Both the position numbers and the translations under genes were made by a program. Source: CAZYVU01 sp964651435 (GTDB lineage Bacteria > Desulfobacterota > Syntrophorhabdia > Syntrophorhabdales > CAYQXL01). Taken from it: a stretch of DNA of 58,036 nt. Positions 1 to 9,800 of the stretch are shown here, piece after piece. The notes beneath the pieces are model-generated. The model was given only the letters and a program-made list of their open reading frames with translations. It ran no database searches and was not told the DNA's origin. The stretch is from assembly GCA_964651435.1 (NCBI GenBank), contig CAZYVU010000016.1:1-58036 (forward strand), given 5' to 3'. Position 1 is the first letter of the stretch, and the number at the start of each line of letters is the position of its first letter.

Positions 1-146
1 AAAGTATCACATATTGAGCCGATCCACTGCTCCCATCCTGCCTGCGCAAACCTTTTGCAGCGCCCATCCTTGTCCATTTGCCGCTTGATTTTTCCCACTA
101 TTACTGGTCTAAATTAAAAGTGCAGTATAGTGCTTTGTTTTCCAGG

Positions 147-887
147 ATGCAGATGATCGGTTTTGCAAGCGGGCTTCTGGGGGGTTTTCTCGGAGGCCTT
201 GCCGGGTTGGGCGGCGGTATCGTCATGATACCACTTATGACGTGGCTTGCCAGGACGACACAGCACCAGGCCCACGGCACGAGCCTCGTGGCCATCGTCT
301 TCACAGCCCTGACGGGAGCCACGACCTACCTTCTCCACGGGGATATGAGCTGGAGCGGCGCCGCCTTACTTGCCGTGAGCGCCACGGCAACGGCCCGGTT
401 CGGCGCCCGGTACGCCCACTCCCTCCCGGAAAGAAAGTTGAAACGGGTTTTTGGTGTCTTTCTGATTTTCGTTTCTATCATGCTGGTGGGTAAGGGGTTT
501 ATGGGGCGGGGGGGCTGTGAATTCAGCCCGTGGGCCTTTGCCGTCCTATTTCTGGCCATCGGCACAATCACGGGATTCGTTTCAGGGATGATGGGGGTGG
601 GGGGAGGAGGAATCATGGTTCCCCTCATGGTCCTCGTGGGGGGCATGCAACAGCATATGGCTCAGGGCACAGCCCTCATGGCAATGATTCCGGCGAGCTT
701 TACGGGCGCGCTGACGCACTACAGACTCGGGAACGTCCGTGTCGATATTGCCTTAGGTCTCTCGGTGGGGGCTCTCATCGGGGGATACCTTGGCGCAACG
801 GCCGCCGGCGGGTTGCCGGAGCTTTACCTGCGCATAGTATTTGCGTGCATAGGCATCCTCATGGGTGTACGGTATATGAAGAAGTAG
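147..887 (+). CDS. TauE/SafE family anion exporter
   Basis: Predicted inner-membrane permease of the TauE/SafE (DUF81) family, which exports sulfite, sulfoacetate or related anions; the substrate cannot be read from sequence. The 246-residue protein is almost entirely hydrophobic. It shows the family's internal duplication: a Gly-rich GLAGLGGGIVMIPLM segment near residues 17-31 is echoed by GMMGVGGGGIMVPLM near residue 146, each opening a four-helix half. I start it at the ATG at 147 because the in-frame TTG at 78 would add a polar stretch the family lacks; an ATG at 153 is also possible. The ribosome-binding site is weak (ccagg). No partner gene adjoins it, and the next gene is over 300 bases away. 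Confidence 0.85.
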   Translation: MQMIGFASGLLGGFLGGLAGLGGGIVMIPLMTWLARTTQHQAHGTSLVAIVFTALTGATTYLLHGDMSWSGAALLAVSATATARFGARYAHSLPERKLKRVFGVFLIFVSIMLVGKGFMGRGGCEFSPWAFAVLFLAIGTITGFVSGMMGVGGGGIMVPLMVLVGGMQQHMAQGTALMAMIPASFTGALTHYRLGNVRVDIALGLSVGALIGGYLGATAAGGLPELYLRIVFACIGILMGVRYMKK

Positions 888-1210
888 GAGCCATAGGGGT
901 GAAAATAAACCGCCCGGCAGCAAACTGAGAGGAATCATTGAGGTTGATGCGCTATCATGTCGGTTGAACAAACCAGGGTTATTATGAGCCGGAAGAGCTT
1001 TCCGCGAGTCGCGCATTCGAGCATTTTTGGGCACCCACTGGGCCAGAACAGGCGTCCCGAAGGGCAATTCGCATGTCTGAGTGCCGCCGCGACGGGACCA
1101 GTTTGCGAAATTGAGCGCGGCTCGAGACGGAAGTGGGTAAAAAGCGCAGCGAAGCAGGGGGCGGAACAGCGTTCCGGCGAAACCTGTTTTGCGAAAAAAG
1201 GGCCTGTGTC
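888..1210. other. Intergenic stretch, no gene recognised
   Basis: Open frames here on either strand are short and have no recognisable family features or convincing ribosome-binding sites. I see no clear promoter, hairpin with a T-run, or repeat. It presumably holds the leader and promoter of the fusion gene that follows. Confidence 0.5.
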
Positions 1211-3037
1211 ATGACCCGCCTGCTCAAGATCGCCCCCGCCATTATCCTTTCCGCCTACATCACGACGGGCAACCTATGGGCCTTCCGCCCGGCTCTCATG
1301 CGGCCGCTCAGCCTTGCGGGACTCCTCCTCATGGGGGCTGCCCTTTGGGGAAAAGGCCGGCGCGAGGGCAGTTCCGCCATCGACAAGGGCTTTCTCATCT
1401 ACATGGGCTGCAGCGCATTCATCTTCTGGGCGTTGTCCGATCAATGGATCGGCATCGCGATGCACTTTACCGCAGGGCTGCTCTACGCCATTCTTTTCAT
1501 CGTTGTTGCCCTGCCGGCCGCGGCAACGGGCACCTATTTCACGGAGTTCTTTGCCAAAAAGCGCACACCTGAGATCTTTTGGGACACACCACTGTTCAAG
1601 GCAATCAACCGAAACATGACCTGGGTCTGGGCGGCCATCTTCGCCCTGTCGGCGGGCCTTACGCTCGTGCCTGTCCTGGTTATCGGCAAGCCGGGTCAGA
1701 TAATGGGCATCCTCTTCCAGGTCGTCATTCCCATGGTTCTCGTCGCCGGCGTGGGCGCACCCTTTAACAAGCGCTACCCCGCATATTACAAGCGCAAGGC
1801 GGGCATCGCCCCTTTACCTGGCGATCACGGGGCAGGCACCGAGAGGCTAGGCGGATCGGTTCCGGCAACAAGGGCACCGAGAGGGGAGGAAGAGATGACG
1901 GAAGGACTCAAGGTAGTGGCAATCAACGGGTCGCCCCACAGGGCTATCGGCAACACGGGCCAAATGATCGGCATGGTGGCTGCGGCTCTGGCGGAAGAGG
2001 GCGTAGGGCTGGAGGAGGTATTCCTTTGCGACAAAACGATAGGCTACTGTGTGGGCTGCGCCGTCTGCCTGGAAGGGAGCCGCTGCTGGCAGAAGGACGA
2101 TCACGGGGCCATCGTTGACACACTTTTGGCGGCCGATGGCATCATCCTGGCGTCGCCCGTTTATTTCAAACACGTGACGGCGCAGATGAAGACCTTTGTT
2201 GACCGGTCTCTCAGCTTCGGCCACAAACCCCGCACAACATGGAAGCCCGGCCTCGCCATCGCCGTATCGGCCGGCCTGGCAGGCACCGAAACGGCCCGCT
2301 ACCTGGAGCAGGTGCTGCGCGTCTACGGAGCCTATTCGGTCGGGGCGCTGTCGCCCGTCGCCGTAAGCCCCGGCCAATTCCTGGGCGTCGATGCGGTTCG
2401 GGACAGGGCCCGGGACCTTGCCCGCGATCTCGTTCGAGCCGTGCGAGAGAAGAAGCGCCGCCCTGCCTCCGATGAGGACCTGGGCTTCTATCTCTTTATG
2501 CGGGACCTCGTGACGCGGGAAAAGGACCTGATGCGGGGCGACTACCGCCACTGGCAGGACAACGGTTTTCTGGAAGGGTTTGAGGCTTACTTGGGACAAC
2601 AATTCGCCCGCACAGCTTTTGATCCGGCAATGCGGGCCGCCTGGGTCAGGGAAATGATCGGCCGGGCAGGGCCCTCTCCGGCGGACGATGGGCCGTCCCC
2701 GATGGGCGCTTGCCCTACGGGTACCTGCCGGGAGCTGCTGCAGGCGATGCCCTTAGGGTTCAAGGCCCATGCGGCACAAGGGCTTTCGGCCGTTTACCAG
2801 TTTGAGATGAGCGGGAGCGAGGAGTTTACGGCACACCTTACCATCGAAGGCAATCTCTGCACGTACCATGACGGCCCCCACGCCAGGCCCGCCGTGGTCA
2901 TCAGGTCCCCCGCCGAAGTGTGGCTCGCCATATCAAGGGGCGAGCTGGACGGCCAGGCCGCCTTTATGTCCGGCAGATACAAGGTGGAGGGCGACCTCTC
3001 CCTTCTTCTGAAGCTTAGAAGCCTTTTCGGCCGTTAG
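1211..3037 (+). CDS. Membrane domain / Fe-S flavoprotein / SCP2 fusion protein
   Basis: A three-part protein of 608 residues. Residues 1 to about 210 form at least five hydrophobic segments and end in a basic stretch (PAYYKRKAG). Residues about 230-430 are a flavodoxin-like NADPH-dependent FMN reductase: VVAINGSPHRAIGNTG is the flavin phosphate loop, YCVGCAVCLEGSRC near 278 is the cysteine cluster of iron-sulfur flavoproteins, and SPVYF follows near 315. The last 95 residues resemble an SCP2 sterol/lipid-carrier domain. Each part resembles a known family, but I do not know this combination. I chose ATG 1211 over the GTG at 1133 because hydrophobic sequence begins at once. A membrane-tethered flavoprotein acting on a lipid-like substrate is inference. 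Confidence 0.75.
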   Translation: MTRLLKIAPAIILSAYITTGNLWAFRPALMRPLSLAGLLLMGAALWGKGRREGSSAIDKGFLIYMGCSAFIFWALSDQWIGIAMHFTAGLLYAILFIVVALPAAATGTYFTEFFAKKRTPEIFWDTPLFKAINRNMTWVWAAIFALSAGLTLVPVLVIGKPGQIMGILFQVVIPMVLVAGVGAPFNKRYPAYYKRKAGIAPLPGDHGAGTERLGGSVPATRAPRGEEEMTEGLKVVAINGSPHRAIGNTGQMIGMVAAALAEEGVGLEEVFLCDKTIGYCVGCAVCLEGSRCWQKDDHGAIVDTLLAADGIILASPVYFKHVTAQMKTFVDRSLSFGHKPRTTWKPGLAIAVSAGLAGTETARYLEQVLRVYGAYSVGALSPVAVSPGQFLGVDAVRDRARDLARDLVRAVREKKRRPASDEDLGFYLFMRDLVTREKDLMRGDYRHWQDNGFLEGFEAYLGQQFARTAFDPAMRAAWVREMIGRAGPSPADDGPSPMGACPTGTCRELLQAMPLGFKAHAAQGLSAVYQFEMSGSEEFTAHLTIEGNLCTYHDGPHARPAVVIRSPAEVWLAISRGELDGQAAFMSGRYKVEGDLSLLLKLRSLFGR

Positions 3038-3047
3038 GCCGCAGGCC

Positions 3048-3473
3048 CTACTTACACTCCCCGATGCGACGGCCGGAGAGTCGGGTGGTCATCTCGACCT
3101 TTTCCTCGCCGGGCCGGGCCATGATGGTCGTCACCGTGCCATCGTAGCCGTCACCCTTGTACGTGATCTTGCCGCGGCTTTCCCCGGACCCCTGCTTGCC
3201 GCTGCACTTGAGCACCCAGGAAACGGTGTCGCCTGAAATCTTTTTCTCCGCCAGCTTGCAATCCGGGTTCTTTTCAAAATCCTGGGGCACCGTGTCCTTT
3301 TTTGTAATGCATTGCCTGTTCTTCTGAGGCGGGATTTTCATGCCCGTCATCCCTTTTACCTCCGGCGTAGCCGTAATCTCCCAAAGGCCCTCCTTGATGT
3401 TCGGTTCGGCCCATGCTGAAACAGCCACTGAAACCAACAAAGCGACGGCGAAACAAAGAACGGTTTTTTTCAT
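3048..3473 (-). CDS. DUF3617 family periplasmic protein
   Basis: A secreted protein of 141 residues and unknown function. It begins with a clean signal peptide (MKKTVLCFAVALLVSVAVSAWA). The mature part starts with the DUF3617 hallmark of a Lys-Glu-Gly-Leu-Trp-Glu-Ile run and contains three cysteines likely to form disulfides (in RQCIT, PDCKL and LKCSG), plus one near the C-terminus. The start at 3473 is supported by ggagaggag directly upstream; a longer frame adds a basic stretch before the signal peptide and is less likely. It converges with the fusion gene across 10 bases, where a small CGGCC/GGCCG hairpin (3028-3041) sits at that gene's stop. Confidence 0.8.
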   Translation of the reverse strand: MKKTVLCFAVALLVSVAVSAWAEPNIKEGLWEITATPEVKGMTGMKIPPQKNRQCITKKDTVPQDFEKNPDCKLAEKKISGDTVSWVLKCSGKQGSGESRGKITYKGDGYDGTVTTIMARPGEEKVEMTTRLSGRRIGECK

Positions 3474-3586
3474 GGCTCCTCTCCTTACGGCCCGTCTGTT
3501 TTGGGTGCCCTTGCCCCTATTCATGGTACACCAGAAGCGACCTTTATGCCAGAAAGAAGGTCCCCGCCCTCCACCTTGCTTCCATC

Positions 3587-3615
3587 TTGTGTATGACCGA
3601 AAAAGCGGGTATTAT
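3587..3615 (+). promoter_or_regulatory. Sigma70-type promoter for the NYN gene
   Basis: TTGTGT (3587-3592), a 17-base spacer and TATTAT (3610-3615). The predicted start near 3622 leaves a leader of about 12 bases, enough for the GAGGTG ribosome-binding site before ATG 3634. Confidence 0.65.
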
Positions 3616-3633
3616 AGAAATGAGAGGTGACCC

Positions 3634-4305
3634 ATGAAAAGGATTGTTTTGATTGACTTTGAGAACATTCAGAAGGTTGACCTTGGCCTCATCGATGCCA
3701 CGGGAACGGACATCATGGTCTTCGTCGGAAGGTCTCAGAACAAGATTCCCTTTTCAATTGTCGAGAAGGCCCAGTCCATGGGCGACCGCATCAAGTGGCT
3801 GAAGATTGCCGGCGACGGCAAGAACAATCTCGATTTTCACATTGCCTTCGAGCTGGGGCGCCTGAGCCAGAGGCTGGAAAAGGATGTGCAACTGATTATT
3901 CTCTCAAAGGATAGCGGATACGATTCGCTGATAGGGTATATCAACGAGATGGGTGTCCAGGCCAAGCGGATCACGAACCTTGCCGAACTGGGCGAGAGCA
4001 AGAAGCCCCTGCCCTGCTCCAAGTATACCGACTACATTACGGCCAACCTGAGAAAGATCAACCTCCTGAAGCGGCCACGCACGAGGAGCACGCTGAAGAA
4101 GCACATCGAATCCCTCCTCAGGGACAAGGTGGGCACAGGAGAGATCGACCTCATCGTGGAGGAGCTTTTTATCAGGGGCCTCCTGTCTCAGTCAAAGAGC
4201 CGCCTCAAGTACAACTTCGACCCCACGGAGGACGAGGCCGCGGCAACCATACAACCGCCGGCGCCGGCTTCTCCGCCCACGGCTGGACCGCCACCGGTTG
4301 GGTAG
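3634..4305 (+). CDS. NYN/PIN-like domain protein, putative ribonuclease
   Basis: Resembles NYN-domain proteins (PIN-like fold, DUF88/LabA group), metal-dependent nucleases that usually act on RNA. The acidic site residues are visible: Asp8 in VLIDFEN, the NNLDFHIAFELG segment near residue 67, and LSKDSGYDSL near residue 91. Residues about 125-195 form a basic helical region that could bind nucleic acid, and the protein ends in a Pro/Ala-rich tail from about 207. It has 223 residues, its own promoter and a good ribosome-binding site. The neighbours suggest no pathway. The domain call is firm; the target is unknown. Confidence 0.82.
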   Translation: MKRIVLIDFENIQKVDLGLIDATGTDIMVFVGRSQNKIPFSIVEKAQSMGDRIKWLKIAGDGKNNLDFHIAFELGRLSQRLEKDVQLIILSKDSGYDSLIGYINEMGVQAKRITNLAELGESKKPLPCSKYTDYITANLRKINLLKRPRTRSTLKKHIESLLRDKVGTGEIDLIVEELFIRGLLSQSKSRLKYNFDPTEDEAAATIQPPAPASPPTAGPPPVG

Positions 4306-4323
4306 CCGAGACACAAAAACGTT

Positions 4324-4352
4324 TTGAGTCGCCACACAAAACCTGATATAAC
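4324..4352 (+). promoter_or_regulatory. Promoter of the tolC-RND operon
   Basis: TTGAGT (4324-4329), a 17-base spacer and TATAAC (4347-4352) preceded by TGA, giving an extended -10. It lies 19 bases before the ATG at 4371, so the leader is very short. Nothing resembling an operator is obvious and no TetR or MarR gene adjoins. Confidence 0.7.
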
Positions 4353-4370
4353 AAACCCGGGGTGCGGCCT

Positions 4371-5666
4371 ATGCGCAGGGTATTATCGATACTATTGGTC
4401 CTCGTGGCGTCCTTCTCCGCCTTCAGCGCCAGGGCGGCCGAGCCTGTGGCCTCCGGCGAAACCCTGACACTTCAGCGGTGCCTGGACATTGCCATACGGA
4501 ACCACCCCTCCATTCTACGGGACGGGTTTGTGGTTCGTCAGAAAGAGGCGGTCGTTGGCCAGGCGCAGGCCCGCTACTATCCCAAGATCGACCTTTCAGC
4601 CCAGTACACCCGAAACAACAGCATCGTCGACCACCGCGATCCTTATTTCCCCTGGGTCGGCAAGACGTACAACCAGAACATCGGGAGCGCCAGCTTGAAC
4701 CAGATGATCTTCGACTTCGGCCGAACGCCCACCGACGTAAAGTCAAAACAGTTCGACGCCGATTCGTCGCGTTTCTTCCTCGACGACACGATAACGCTGG
4801 TCGCCCTGAACGTGAAAGCCTCCTATTACAATGTGCTCAGGGCCAGGCGCTCGAAGGGTGTGGCCATCGAAACGATGGACCAGTATAAGCTCCACCTCGC
4901 CCGGGCAAGAGACTATTTCACGGCCGGAACGAGGCCCCACTACGACGTGACAAAGGCCCGGCTCGATCTGAGCAATGCCGAGCTGCAGCTAATCGTGGCC
5001 GATAACGACCTGAAGATCGCCTGGGTCCAGCTCAACAATGCCATGGGCATCGATGAGCGCTTGCGGTACGACATTGAAGACAGCCTTGACTTCCGTGAGT
5101 ATGCTGTTTCGTCCGAGGAGGCCCTGGAGAAGGCATATGGGAACAGGCCCGACCTAAAGGCGCTCATGGCCCAGAAGGATTCGGCCGCCATGGCAACGGA
5201 AAGGGCCAAGAGCGAGTACTGGCCGTCGCTCTCGGGCTCTGCAGGATACAGCGCCCAGGGCAGCAGCTACCCCTTGAGTCAGGGATGGAATGCGGGGGTG
5301 GTGATGACCATGAATGTTTTTGAAGGGTTGGTGACGAAGAACCGGGTCGATGAATCGAAGGCCAAAACACTATCCGTAGAGGCGCAGATCAGCGCCAAGA
5401 AGCTCGATATCCTTCTCGAAGTAAAGCAGGCCTACCTTAACCTCATCAAGGCCCGCGAGAGTATACTCAACACAGAGGTCCAGATCAGACAGGCCACCGA
5501 AAATCTCGAGATTACCAACCTCAGGTACAATGCGGCGCTGGCAACGCCCGTCGACGTGACAGACGCCGTTGTTTCCTTCAGCAATGCAAAACTGGCCAAT
5601 GTGACGGCCCTGTATAACTACAAGCTGGCCCAGGCAAACATGGAAAAAGCGGTGGGGAGCAAGTGA
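4371..5666 (+). CDS. TolC family outer-membrane efflux protein
   Basis: Outer-membrane channel of a tripartite efflux pump. It has 431 residues, with a signal peptide ending in ARAA, then LTLQRCLDIAIRNHPSI, the usual opening of the outer membrane efflux protein domain. Two repeated halves rich in long helices follow, for example ALEKAYGNRPDLKAL and the Asn/Ala-rich LRYNAALATPVDV. It lacks a lipobox cysteine, so it is TolC-like rather than OprM-like. The ATG at 4371 has cgggg upstream; a GTG at 4362 would add three residues. The stop overlaps the start of the adaptor gene (TGATG), marking the first gene of an efflux operon. Confidence 0.9.
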   Translation: MRRVLSILLVLVASFSAFSARAAEPVASGETLTLQRCLDIAIRNHPSILRDGFVVRQKEAVVGQAQARYYPKIDLSAQYTRNNSIVDHRDPYFPWVGKTYNQNIGSASLNQMIFDFGRTPTDVKSKQFDADSSRFFLDDTITLVALNVKASYYNVLRARRSKGVAIETMDQYKLHLARARDYFTAGTRPHYDVTKARLDLSNAELQLIVADNDLKIAWVQLNNAMGIDERLRYDIEDSLDFREYAVSSEEALEKAYGNRPDLKALMAQKDSAAMATERAKSEYWPSLSGSAGYSAQGSSYPLSQGWNAGVVMTMNVFEGLVTKNRVDESKAKTLSVEAQISAKKLDILLEVKQAYLNLIKARESILNTEVQIRQATENLEITNLRYNAALATPVDVTDAVVSFSNAKLANVTALYNYKLAQANMEKAVGSK

Positions 5667-6856
5667 TGAAAAAAAAGATTATTGTCCTCATTTGTGTCGT
5701 CGCTCTCCTCTTCATTGCCTACCAGATGGTCTTCAGGAAGAAGGCACCTGAAGCGGTTCAGCCAAAGGTTCCCGTGACCGTCGGTAAGGCCGTCACCAAG
5801 GACATGCCGCTGGAGCTGAGGGAGATCGGCACCATCGAGGGTTACCGTTCCGTGCCCATCTATGCCCGCGTAACGGGGACCCTCGTCAAGATCCACTTTA
5901 AGGAAGGCCAGGACGTGCGGCAGGGCCAGCCGCTCTTTACCATAGACCCAAATCCCTACAGGGAGGCCCTGCGCCAGGCAGAGGCCAAGCTCATGCAGGA
6001 CACGGCGCAACTCAAATTCGCAAAGGACGAGGCCCTGCGCTACAAGTATCTCGTTGAGCGGGGCGCAGTGTCAAAGTCGGATTACGAGAACAAACAAACG
6101 ATAGCCGATGCCCAGGAGGCCATCGTGGCGTCGGACAAGGCGGCCGTAGACAATGGTCGGCTCAACCTGTCCTACTGCCACATCAGTGCGCCCTTCGAGG
6201 GGCGCATGGGGGCCTATTCCGTATATGAGGGCAGGATGATCAAGGACAACGACACCCAACTCGCCCTTATCAACCAGATCGCGCCCGTCTATGCCACCTT
6301 TTCGGCCGCCGAGAAGGACCTTCCGGACATACGAAAGTATTCCGCCCCCGGCAGACTGAAGGTGACGGCAACACCTGGAGGCTACAAGGGGCCTGCCCCC
6401 GAGGGCGAGCTGACCTTTATCGACAACACGGTAAACACCCAGACCGGTATGATCCTGCTGAAGGCAACCTTCCCTAACAAGGACAGATTCCTGTGGCCCG
6501 GCCAGTACGTCAACGTCGCCATGACGCTCACGGTGGAGAAAGGTAAAACGGTGGTGCCCACAACGGCCGTTCAGTTAAGCCAGGCCGGCAAGTACGCCTT
6601 TGTCGTCAAACAGGACAACACGGCCGAATATCGGACCGTGGTAACGGAGCGGACGCGGGGGGACGAGACGATCGTGGCGAAAGGCATAAGCCCCGGAGAA
6701 ACGGTTGTCACAGACGGACACCTTAAACTGAAGAATGGCTTTCCCACTGAAATCCGGGAGTCCCTAAGCACGGGGCACAACAAGCCGGCGGCGGGCGGCG
6801 GGGCATCCGGTGCCGGGAACACAAAGCCGGGCGGCCAAACGGATACCAAGAAGTGA
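5666..6856 (+). CDS. RND efflux periplasmic adaptor (MFP/HlyD family)
   Basis: Links the inner-membrane RND pump to the TolC channel. An uncleaved N-terminal anchor (residues about 4-24) is followed by the biotinyl-lipoyl half-motif IEGYRSVPIYARVTGTLV. Next come GQPLFTIDPNPYREAL, the helical hairpin, a second lipoyl half (LSYCHISAPFEGRMG) and beta-barrel and membrane-proximal domains ending near GFPTEI. The 396-residue length is typical. A Gly/Lys-rich tail closes the protein. The start overlaps the tolC stop and its own stop overlaps the start of the pump gene, indicating translational coupling. No lipobox is present. Confidence 0.92.
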   Translation: MKKKIIVLICVVALLFIAYQMVFRKKAPEAVQPKVPVTVGKAVTKDMPLELREIGTIEGYRSVPIYARVTGTLVKIHFKEGQDVRQGQPLFTIDPNPYREALRQAEAKLMQDTAQLKFAKDEALRYKYLVERGAVSKSDYENKQTIADAQEAIVASDKAAVDNGRLNLSYCHISAPFEGRMGAYSVYEGRMIKDNDTQLALINQIAPVYATFSAAEKDLPDIRKYSAPGRLKVTATPGGYKGPAPEGELTFIDNTVNTQTGMILLKATFPNKDRFLWPGQYVNVAMTLTVEKGKTVVPTTAVQLSQAGKYAFVVKQDNTAEYRTVVTERTRGDETIVAKGISPGETVVTDGHLKLKNGFPTEIRESLSTGHNKPAAGGGASGAGNTKPGGQTDTKK

Positions 6857-9800
6857 ACCTCTCCGCCATTTGGATACGGAGGCCCATCATGACCGCCCTG
6901 GTCATGATGGCGATCCTTTTCTTCGGCATCATCAGTTACCGGTCCCTTCCCATCAACAACCTGCCCGCCGTCGATTTTCCAACCATCCAGGTCTCGGCAT
7001 CGCTACCCGGTGCCAGCCCCGAAACGATGGCCTCCAACATAGCCAAGCCCCTGGAAAAGCAGTTCTCGACCATTCAGGGCCTCCAGTCCATGACTTCGAC
7101 GAGCTATCTCGGCACGACCGTCGTCATCCTGCAGTTTGGCCTGGAACGGAGCATCGATGCCTGCGCCCAGGACGTGAACGCAAAGATCAACGCCGCCTCG
7201 GGAGACCTTCCGCTGAACAACATGCCGAGCCCGCCCACCTTCGACAAGGTGAACCCGGCGGACCAGCCCATCATGTGGATCGCCCTGACCTCGGAGACCA
7301 TGCCCCTCATCGATCTCAACGACTACGCGGAGAACTACCTTGCCCAGAACTTCTCCATGGTCAGCGGCGTCTCCCAGGTGCAGGTCTACGGCCAGAAGTA
7401 TGCGGCCCGCGTTCAGGTAAACCCAAAGGTCCTTGCGGACAGGGGTATCGGCCTTGACGACGTGCTCAATGCGGTGCAAAGAGCGAACGTCAATCTCCCC
7501 GGAGGCACCCTGGACGGCCGCCACCAGGCCTTTACCATCGACTCGAATGGGCAGCTTATGGTTGGCGAGGAGTACCGGGACGTGATCATCGCGTACCAAA
7601 ACGGAAGACCGGTAAGGGTCAAAGACGTGGGCGATGCCTTCAGCGGTATCCAGTATGACAAGCAGACGGCGGCGTGGTACGGTACCCGGGAAAAAATAGG
7701 TCGGGCCGTCGTTCTCGCCATCAGGAAACAGCCCGGCTCCAACGCGGTCCTGGTCTCGCAGGGCGTCAAGGATATCATTCCGAGGCTTCAGGCCATGATC
7801 CCCCAGTCGGTAGAATGGCACCTCCTCTACGACGCATCGGAATACATCGAAGAATCGATTAACGACGTCCAGTTGACGCTGGTGCTGACGATCGTCATCG
7901 TTCTTGTCATAGTCTTTCTCTTTCTTCGCTCTCTCAGGTCAACCATCATTCCCAATGTGGCCGTGCCGCTCTCCATTATCGGCACCTTCGTGCTCATGAG
8001 CGTTCTTAATTTCAGCCTCAACAATCTCTCCATGATGGCCCTCGTGCTCTGCGTTGGGCTCGTGGTGGACGACGCCATCGTGGTCCTGGAAAACATCGTG
8101 AGGCGCATGGAGATGGGCGAGAGCGCCGTGGACGCGGCCTACAAGGGGTCAGAGGAAATCGGCTTCACCATCATTTCCATGACCCTTTCCCTTGTCGTCG
8201 TCTTCATTCCCCTCTTGTTCATGCCAGGGATCATCGGCAGGCTCTTTCGCGAGTTTTCCGTCTGCATTGCCGTGGCCATCCTCCTTTCGGGGTTCATCTC
8301 CATCACGCTCACACCCATGATGTGCAGCCGCATCCTAAAAGGCTTCCAGGAGAAGAAGGAGGGGCGTTTCTATGGCGCTACGGAGCGCATCTTCGAGGGG
8401 ATGGTCAATCTTTACGGCAAGACCCTGAGATGGGTCATCAATCACCGCATTGCGGCCCTTGCCTTCACAGTCTGCATGCTTATCCTCTCGGCGGTCCTCT
8501 TTGTAAAGATACCGAAAGGCTTTTTGCCAAGCCAGGACCAGAACTTCGTCATGGCATGGACCCAGGCGGCCGACAACATATCCTTCGACGACATGGTCCG
8601 CCACCAGTCGGCGATGAACAGTATCTTACAGCAGGAAAAGGACATCAAGAATTTTGTCTCTGTCGCCTCCATCAACACCTACAACAGCGGCATAGCCTTT
8701 ACGAACCTCAAGAGCCTGAAAGAGAGGAACCGTTCCGTCGATGAGATCGTGAACGACCTGAGGCCGAAGCTGAACAGCATCCCCGGGCTTCTTGTCTTTC
8801 CCCAAAATCCGCCGCCCATTCAGATAGGCGCAGGCAATTTTCTTGCAGAGTATCAGTTTACCCTTCAAGGCTCGGACCTGAGCGATCTCTATCAGTATGC
8901 GGCCCTCTTCGAGAACAAGATGAAGGCCCTTCCGGGGCTTGTCGATGTCAATTCCGACGTGAAGCTGAACAATCCCAAGGCATACCTCAAAGTGGACAGG
9001 GATAAGGCGGCGGCGCTGGGCTTGAGCCTCTCGCAGATACAAAACGCCTTCTTCTCCGCTTACGCCTCGCGCAAGGTCTCGACGATCTACGGCGATCTGA
9101 ACCAGTACTGGGTCATCCTTGAGGTTCAACCACAGTTCAAGGAAGATCCCAACGCCCTCTCGTACCTCTACGTGAAGTCGGACTCGGGTAAAATGGTGCC
9201 GCTCGCCACCGTTGCCGAACTCATCGAGACGACGGGGCCCTTGAACGTGAACCACACGGGACAGCTCAATTCGGCAACGATTGCGTTTAACCTCAAGCCC
9301 GGCCACGCCATCGGTGAAGCCGTCGCAGCGACAAAGAAGATCGCCGCCGAAGCAAACCTTCCGCACACCATCGTCACGGGCTTTCAGGGATCGGCCCAGG
9401 AGTTCCAGAAATCCTTCGCGAGCATGGGCTTTCTGCTCTTTATCACCGTTGTGGCCATTTACATGGTCCTCGGCATCCTCTATGAAAGCTTTATTCACCC
9501 CGTAACGATCCTCACGGCCCTTCCGCTTGCCGCCTGCGGTGCCCTTATATCCCTCGGGGTCTTTGGTATGCAGCTCGATATGTACGGCATGGTGGGCATG
9601 ATCATGCTCATCGGCATCGCCAAGAAGAACGGCATTATGATGGTCGACTTTGCCCTCGAGGAGGAGCGCCGGAAAGGGCTCAACTCCGAGGAATCGATCT
9701 ATCAGGCCTGCTTGATCCGGTTCCGGCCCATCATGATGACAACCATGGCCGCCCTTTTCGGTTCCCTTCCCATCGCCCTCGGCATCGGCGCCGGCGGCGA

